Assembly: GCA_030679995.1 (NCBI GenBank)
Contig: JAUXSK010000007.1
Coordinates: forward strand, 1 to 41,635
Direction of reading: 5' to 3'
Source: Candidatus Moraniibacteriota bacterium
GTDB lineage: Bacteria > Patescibacteriota > Minisyncoccia > Moranbacterales > UBA2206
Length of the DNA stretch: 41,635 nucleotides
Shown in pieces: positions 36,743 to 41,635 of this stretch. The translations under genes were made by a program, and so were the position numbers. The notes beneath the pieces are model-generated. The model saw nothing but the letters and a program-made list of their open reading frames with translations. It was not told where the DNA came from and made no database searches. Positions within the stretch are counted from its first letter, which is position 1. Each line of letters starts with the position of its first letter.

Positions 36743-37318
36743 ATGGAGGATGAAATCAAAACCGAAGATGAAACAAGCCAAGAGACGACCGGACAATGGT
36801 TGCAAGACAATTTGCGTGTCATTATCAGCATCCTGATCGTAGTCGCTATCGCTGGCGGAATTTATTCTTATTCAAAAAGAACCGAAGCTCCGACAGCCGA
36901 CAAGCAAGAAACCACCCAGGAAGAAGCGACGCAAGAAAATACGACAACTAATATCGACAGTATCACTGAAAACGCTACGACGGAAAAAAAGACTGCGCCT
37001 GCCGCATCCAGCCAGGAGACGGAAAACACTTTTATCGAAACCGCTGGCAAGGGAGACAGTTTGACCGTCTTAGCCCGCAGGGCGCTTGCGAACCATCTTG
37101 AAAAAAATCCTGACTCAGCCCTGACACCTGAACATAAAATTTACATCGAAGACTATCTGAGAAAAAATGTTTCCCACAAAGGAGGCATCTATGTCGGAAC
37201 TTCAGTGGAATTTTCCAAGAGCCTGATCCAGGATGCGATTGTAAAATCGAAGAACTTAAATGAAAAACAGCTTCAGAACCTGCACAAATACGCCGTTCGG
37301 GTTCCGTCACTGTCATAA
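36743..37318 (+). CDS. Single-pass membrane protein with LysM-like C-terminal region
   Basis: TM VIISILIVVAIAGGIYSY, Thr/Glu-rich linker, ETAGKGDSLTVLARRALANHLE; ATG 36743 after GGAAGGTG. Confidence 0.7.
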   Translation: MEDEIKTEDETSQETTGQWLQDNLRVIISILIVVAIAGGIYSYSKRTEAPTADKQETTQEEATQENTTTNIDSITENATTEKKTAPAASSQETENTFIETAGKGDSLTVLARRALANHLEKNPDSALTPEHKIYIEDYLRKNVSHKGGIYVGTSVEFSKSLIQDAIVKSKNLNEKQLQNLHKYAVRVPSLS

Positions 37319-37394
37319 TTTTTCCAAGAGATAGATTAAAAAATTCTACTGTTCCTTTATCAAGCCAAGTATAATATTACTTTCTGATAGCAAA

Positions 37395-37426
37395 ACCCCC
37401 CGATTGATTTCGGGGGGTTTTGCATT
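37395..37426. terminator. Rho-independent terminator
   Basis: aaaaccccccgattgatttcggggggttttgc. Confidence 0.85.
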
Positions 37427-37442
37427 TTTAAAAGCAATCGAT

Positions 37443-37910
37443 TTAAAAATGGATTTCATCGCCGATCTTCAAGCCGATCTCGTCGCTCACTCCCGCATTG
37501 AATTCCAAAACCTTATCAATCGGAGCATCCGGCCTTACCACCTCGCGTTCCCCTTCCACAAAAGGCACGTTTTTTTCGATAGACTTCACCGATGCGCCGG
37601 ATATCCAAACTATATCAAGATTGAATTTCATATCCTTCATCCAAAAAGAATACCGGGCTGGTTCAGGAAAAATAAATAGCATCGCGCAACTATGGCACAT
37701 TTCTTCGCGCCCGGACAAACCCAGCATTCTTTTCTCCGCGCTCGACACCGCCTCGGCCATAAAAACATCGTCCGCAATCCGTATTTCCATTACCGGATTG
37801 CCAAAAGCGGATACGGCATATTCCGGCCTGTTTTTTCCAGGATACATCCAAAAAATCGCTGAGCCTGCCGCCAATATTAGCACGCTGGTTGGTATCATTA
37901 TTTTTTTCAT
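37443..37910 (-). CDS. DUF192 family protein
   Basis: RMLGLSGREEMCHSCAMLFIFPEPARYSFWMKDMKFNLDIVWI. Confidence 0.92.
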   Translation of the reverse strand: MKKIMIPTSVLILAAGSAIFWMYPGKNRPEYAVSAFGNPVMEIRIADDVFMAEAVSSAEKRMLGLSGREEMCHSCAMLFIFPEPARYSFWMKDMKFNLDIVWISGASVKSIEKNVPFVEGEREVVRPDAPIDKVLEFNAGVSDEIGLKIGDEIHF

Positions 37911-37914
37911 CTGC

Positions 37915-38937
37915 CTATCCCCTGCGGGCCAATTTCTTGTTTATTAAAATTATGGCGGACGCTATGATAATAAATGTGACCGCCAAAGTTATGCTTTTGC
38001 CGATAGCGCGCGTATTGAGAGCCACGATCGCGATTAACGCGGTCACACCGTAAAAATGCAGGGCGATTTTTCGTTGGGACCAGCCCAGCTCCAACAATTT
38101 ATGATGCAGATGGTTCTTATCCGCCATAAAAACCGACTTTTTATTGCGGATCCGCTCGCCTATCACCCAGACAAAATCGATAATCGGCAATGATAAGACT
38201 AGAATCGCGGTAGCGATCTTGGTTCCGGAAAAAATAGCCAATGCCGCCAAGGCGAATCCCATAAACATCGAGCCGGATGTTCCGGCAAGCACGAAAGACG
38301 GATGGAAATTGAAAAATACGAAGCCGAGAATCACTCCCGACAGGATTACCGCCAATATGGCGACTGGCGGCTGATTGACTTCCGGCTGCAAGCTCAAAAT
38401 AAATATCGTAATCGCGCAAATAAAAGAAACACCCCCGGAAAGACCGTCGATGCCATCTAGCCAATTCATTGAATTGATCATCACTACGATCCAAAGCACG
38501 ACCAGGAAGATAGAAAAAATGATGCCGACAGATCCAACATTAAAATTCAAGACGCTTCCAGTCAACGGATTAACGATATTATATATCCGCAAACCGAGTA
38601 TGAACACCAGGATAGCGACGGCTACCTGGTAGAAAAGCTGGGTTTTCCAAAAAACCTCGCGCAGATCGTCCCAAACCCCTACCGCCAAAATGACCAGTGA
38701 CGCGGCCATCACTCCATATAATTGCGTCGTGATAAAAAGATCCTGGTTGGACCAGATGGCCAGATTGAACGCGATTATCATCGCTATGCCGCCAATCCGA
38801 AAAACATCGCCTTGATGGATATGGCGGGAAGAACTACGCTCGGTCCAATTGATTTTTTTTGCAATAGATTTAAGAGCTAGCACAAGCAGTACCGTAATGA
38901 TGAAAGCGGTTGCGAATGGAAGCAAATATTTCAGCAT
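37915..38937 (-). CDS. MraY/WecA-type glycosyl-1-phosphate transferase (GT4)
   Basis: INSMNWLDGIDGLSGGVSFI, GFVFFNFHPS, DKNHLHHKLLELGWSQRK. Confidence 0.93.
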   Translation of the reverse strand: MLKYLLPFATAFIITVLLVLALKSIAKKINWTERSSSRHIHQGDVFRIGGIAMIIAFNLAIWSNQDLFITTQLYGVMAASLVILAVGVWDDLREVFWKTQLFYQVAVAILVFILGLRIYNIVNPLTGSVLNFNVGSVGIIFSIFLVVLWIVVMINSMNWLDGIDGLSGGVSFICAITIFILSLQPEVNQPPVAILAVILSGVILGFVFFNFHPSFVLAGTSGSMFMGFALAALAIFSGTKIATAILVLSLPIIDFVWVIGERIRNKKSVFMADKNHLHHKLLELGWSQRKIALHFYGVTALIAIVALNTRAIGKSITLAVTFIIIASAIILINKKLARRG

Positions 38938-38953
38938 CTCTTATTTCTGCGTA

Positions 38954-39373
38954 TTAATAATTAATCAGGATGATACTGGTAGACGCGACAACCAAACTCA
39001 ATTGGATCATCAAGACGGCTATTAATAAGATATAGCTGGCGATCCGCTCTTTTTGTCCATAAAAATAGATTGAAAGCGAAGAATTGATCAGGAACAGGAT
39101 GAATCCGATCAGCGGCAAGATATAAACCTGCCGGTAACCGCCCACCAAATCAACCCCGAAATAAACATTATAATGCAAGATGATGGGAAAGGCGACCGGC
39201 TGGATCCATATTTTCAAGATGGCCCAGTTGATAAGGTTAGTCGTTAAACTTAAAATTAAAAGCCAGATAGTTATATGGCTTTTAAAATATTCCTGGGCAA
39301 AAAAAGACTTGATTCCGGCTCGCGGGCCCTGGATTATCCAAGATCCGATATATTTTAATCTTATTTTCCCCAC
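38954..39373 (-). CDS. Hypothetical multi-pass membrane protein
   Basis: Hydrophobic ORF; GTG at 39373 (VGKIRLKYIGSWIIQG) avoids overlap with the rmuC ORF in the 39466 track start. Confidence 0.65.
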   Translation of the reverse strand: MGKIRLKYIGSWIIQGPRAGIKSFFAQEYFKSHITIWLLILSLTTNLINWAILKIWIQPVAFPIILHYNVYFGVDLVGGYRQVYILPLIGFILFLINSSLSIYFYGQKERIASYILLIAVLMIQLSLVVASTSIILINY

Positions 39374-39377
39374 AATA

Positions 39378-40463
39378 TTATTCTGCGCTTGGCTTGTCCA
39401 GCATGATCGGTTCGATGCTTTTTTCCACTTCAGTGATTCTGGAAACATCCTTGTCAATCTTCCCAAGCTCCTTATATGCAGTATTAAAATGATTAACTGT
39501 CGTTCCGAGACTTCCCTGCACTTTTTTCATATATTCCTCAAAAGCCACGATGTGTTTTCCGAGCTTCTCCACGTTCACCCGGATCTCCTTGGCGCTCTCT
39601 TCGATCTGGAAAGCCCGCAATCCCTGTAGGACCGTCTGCAAATAAGCCAGAAAGGAAGTCGGGGAAACGATAATGACTTTCTTGTCCCGAAAAGCATATT
39701 CCACCAGGTCGCGAGTATTGACCTTGACCGCACCCACTTTATTTATCAATAAATCGTAATAGATCGCCTCGGACGGGATGAACATAAAAGCGAAATCCAT
39801 CGTGCCTTCTTCCGGTTTTATATATTTCGAAGTCTCATCGATCCTGTTTTTCAAATCCTGCTTGAATATCTTTTCCAACTCAGTTTTTTCTTTCATATCC
39901 GTCGCGCCCAAGATGCGTTCATAATTCTCCAGGGAAAATTTAGAATCGACCGGCACGACTTTATCTTTGACGAAAACCACCGCATCCACGATCACCCCAT
40001 CGGAAAAAACATATTGCATCTGGTAGGAATTCGGCGGCAAAACGTTTTTCAATGTTTCTTCTAGAAAATATTCCCCCAAAACACCCCTTTGTTTCGGATT
40101 TTTCAAGATATCCTGCAAATTTTGGAGTTGGGCTGAAAAATTGACCACTTGTTTATTGGTCTCATCCAGTTTGGTCAGTTTTTCCGTCACATCGGTTATC
40201 AGTTTGTGCGATTGGCCGCTGATCCCCTGCACGGTCTGGATCGTCTGATTGATTTGGGCTTGCGTCGTACGATGGGTCTCCGACAATTTCCGATCGACCA
40301 TATTCCGAAGATCTTCATTTTGTTCCGAAAGCATTTTCAGACGCTCGACTATCGCCACCGTATCATTACTCCGATTTCCCTGGGTCTGCCTGATAAAACC
40401 GACAAACCATACGAGGAAAGCTGCGAACGCCACTATGATGATTATTGAAAAAATATAAGTCAT
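39378..40463 (-). CDS. rmuC: DNA recombination protein RmuC
   Basis: NPKQRGVLGEYFLEETLKNVLPPNSYQMQY, VDSKFSLENYERIL, VIIVSPTSFLAYLQTVLQGLR. Confidence 0.95.
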   Translation of the reverse strand: MTYIFSIIIIVAFAAFLVWFVGFIRQTQGNRSNDTVAIVERLKMLSEQNEDLRNMVDRKLSETHRTTQAQINQTIQTVQGISGQSHKLITDVTEKLTKLDETNKQVVNFSAQLQNLQDILKNPKQRGVLGEYFLEETLKNVLPPNSYQMQYVFSDGVIVDAVVFVKDKVVPVDSKFSLENYERILGATDMKEKTELEKIFKQDLKNRIDETSKYIKPEEGTMDFAFMFIPSEAIYYDLLINKVGAVKVNTRDLVEYAFRDKKVIIVSPTSFLAYLQTVLQGLRAFQIEESAKEIRVNVEKLGKHIVAFEEYMKKVQGSLGTTVNHFNTAYKELGKIDKDVSRITEVEKSIEPIMLDKPSAE

Positions 40464-41062
40464 TATGCTTTTCTTTTAGCGATAAAATGTTTGAGTCCCG
40501 GAATCTTATTGACCAGCTCTTCGTGCGGTCCTTCTAAGAATTCCAAGATGAACTTATCCAACATATTCAACCGGTATTTGAATTCCTCCCCGCTCATCAG
40601 TACAAAATCGATTTCTTTTCCTATCTCAGCTTCCAAACTCGACATCAGATTCTTCAGCTTAGCGCGCCGGATATCATCGCCGACGATGATCATATCGGCT
40701 TTACCCTTTTGATAATTGATGAAGACGCCGCTGATAGCCGCCAATTTGATATTTCCGATTTTCCCCACGTTAGCCAAACTTTTACATTGCGGATAAATGT
40801 TCGATTTTGAAATAAGATTTTTCAATTCCGGATAAAAACTGAATTCCTGGTTTAAAACATAGGAAATTTTGCCTTTATGGATGTGGCGGGAAATAAATTT
40901 GATTTTTTTAAGCTTCTCCACTTCTCCTTTGACATTGCCTCTCAGCATATTCCGACGCACGATCTCAGCATACGTATATTCCTGATCAGGATTTTGTAAA
41001 AAAAACCTAAGCAGACTCGCTCTCTCTCTTGAACCAAAAAGACTTTCTAAAACTTCAGACAT
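40463..41062 (-). CDS. Winged-helix/nucleotidyltransferase-like regulator
   Basis: LFGSRERASLLRFFLQNPDQEYTYAEIVRR wHTH plus C-terminal NTase-like KADMIIVGDDI. Confidence 0.7.
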   Translation of the reverse strand: MSEVLESLFGSRERASLLRFFLQNPDQEYTYAEIVRRNMLRGNVKGEVEKLKKIKFISRHIHKGKISYVLNQEFSFYPELKNLISKSNIYPQCKSLANVGKIGNIKLAAISGVFINYQKGKADMIIVGDDIRRAKLKNLMSSLEAEIGKEIDFVLMSGEEFKYRLNMLDKFILEFLEGPHEELVNKIPGLKHFIAKRKA

Positions 41063-41268
41063 CGGATTATTATTTAATATTTATAGTTATAAGACTGGAA
41101 AATGCCCTATCCATAGTATAATGTCTAGCCCTCAAAAAGTAAACACTGGAGACATTTATCTGTTTTTAAGGCCTGCTGCCATATTCCGCTTCAAACAAAA
41201 GCGCCGTTTTTTAAAAAACAGCGCCCTATTATTTAAATATGAAAATTAAAATCATCAGATAAATCCCC

Positions 41269-41635
41269 CTACAACGTCGTCGCCGTCAGCACTACGCTAG
41301 TGGCATAGGTGCCGGTGGGTTGGAATTTGTTAGAGCCGATTTCCGAACCGAATTGGATGATTTCATCTGAACCAGTCTGGAGGGTTTCAGTGGTGCGGGA
41401 GACGAGTTGGTAGGCGGAGGTGGGGATATTGAGCCAGTTGCCGGTGTAACCATCGCTGGTGCCCCATAGGTCAGTGTCAGAGTCAGCGGAGGTTGATTTG
41501 AGACGAGCGCCCCAAGCCGAAGTAGCTTGGTCGAGATTCCAAACTTCGGGAGTGTTCGGGGTAGTTGGGAGATAACCTGAGATGGTGTCGGAGTTGGCGT
41601 TGGTCATTTCAGTGCTGGCGGTAGACCATTCCAGT
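41269..41635 (-). CDS. C-terminal part of a surface-type protein running off the right edge
   Basis: Frame open to the edge (LEWSTASTEMTNANSDTISGYL...); Ser/Thr-rich beta-type sequence. Confidence 0.7.
   Translation of the reverse strand, partial: LEWSTASTEMTNANSDTISGYLPTTPNTPEVWNLDQATSAWGARLKSTSADSDTDLWGTSDGYTGNWLNIPTSAYQLVSRTTETLQTGSDEIIQFGSEIGSNKFQPTGTYATSVVLTATTL

Overview
The window looks like a chromosomal segment of a small-genome bacterium, probably Patescibacteria/CPR (inferred from gene content and style, not proven). Recognisable core genes: speD, ispG, a DEAD-box helicase, rpmG, ricT/PSP1, tsf, rpsB, rpmE, prfA, prmC, a MraY/WecA-type transferase, rmuC, and four tRNAs (Trp, Thr, Tyr, Thr). 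The stretch from about 9.4 to 21.5 kb is accessory and modular: ORFans, a nucleotide-metabolism cluster (dTMP-kinase-like, GreA-like, Nudix, class-II-like RNR), a radical SAM/SPASM locus, GIY-YIG genes and relics, diverged direct repeats, and palindromes. Strongest unusual observations: (1) a T-box leader with antiterminator and terminator (about 18391-18710, minus strand) upstream of a 119-aa protein of unknown family and a radical SAM/SPASM enzyme; (2) a GIY-YIG gene lying between a 5' half-copy of tRNA-Trp and the intact tRNA-Trp, where the half-copy is split by a perfect 24-bp palindrome with an apparent 5-bp target duplication; (3) a promoter-driven structured ncRNA of about 200 nt at 34659-34862; (4) two heptanucleotide tandem repeats inside prmC; (5) several ORFan or degenerate proteins, including a HEYKH putative zincin, a CDPxxxxC-repeat surface protein, an RNR lacking the usual active-site Asn, and a kinase-fold protein lacking its catalytic Asp. 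All calls were made by reading the sequence; no searches or folding programs were run.
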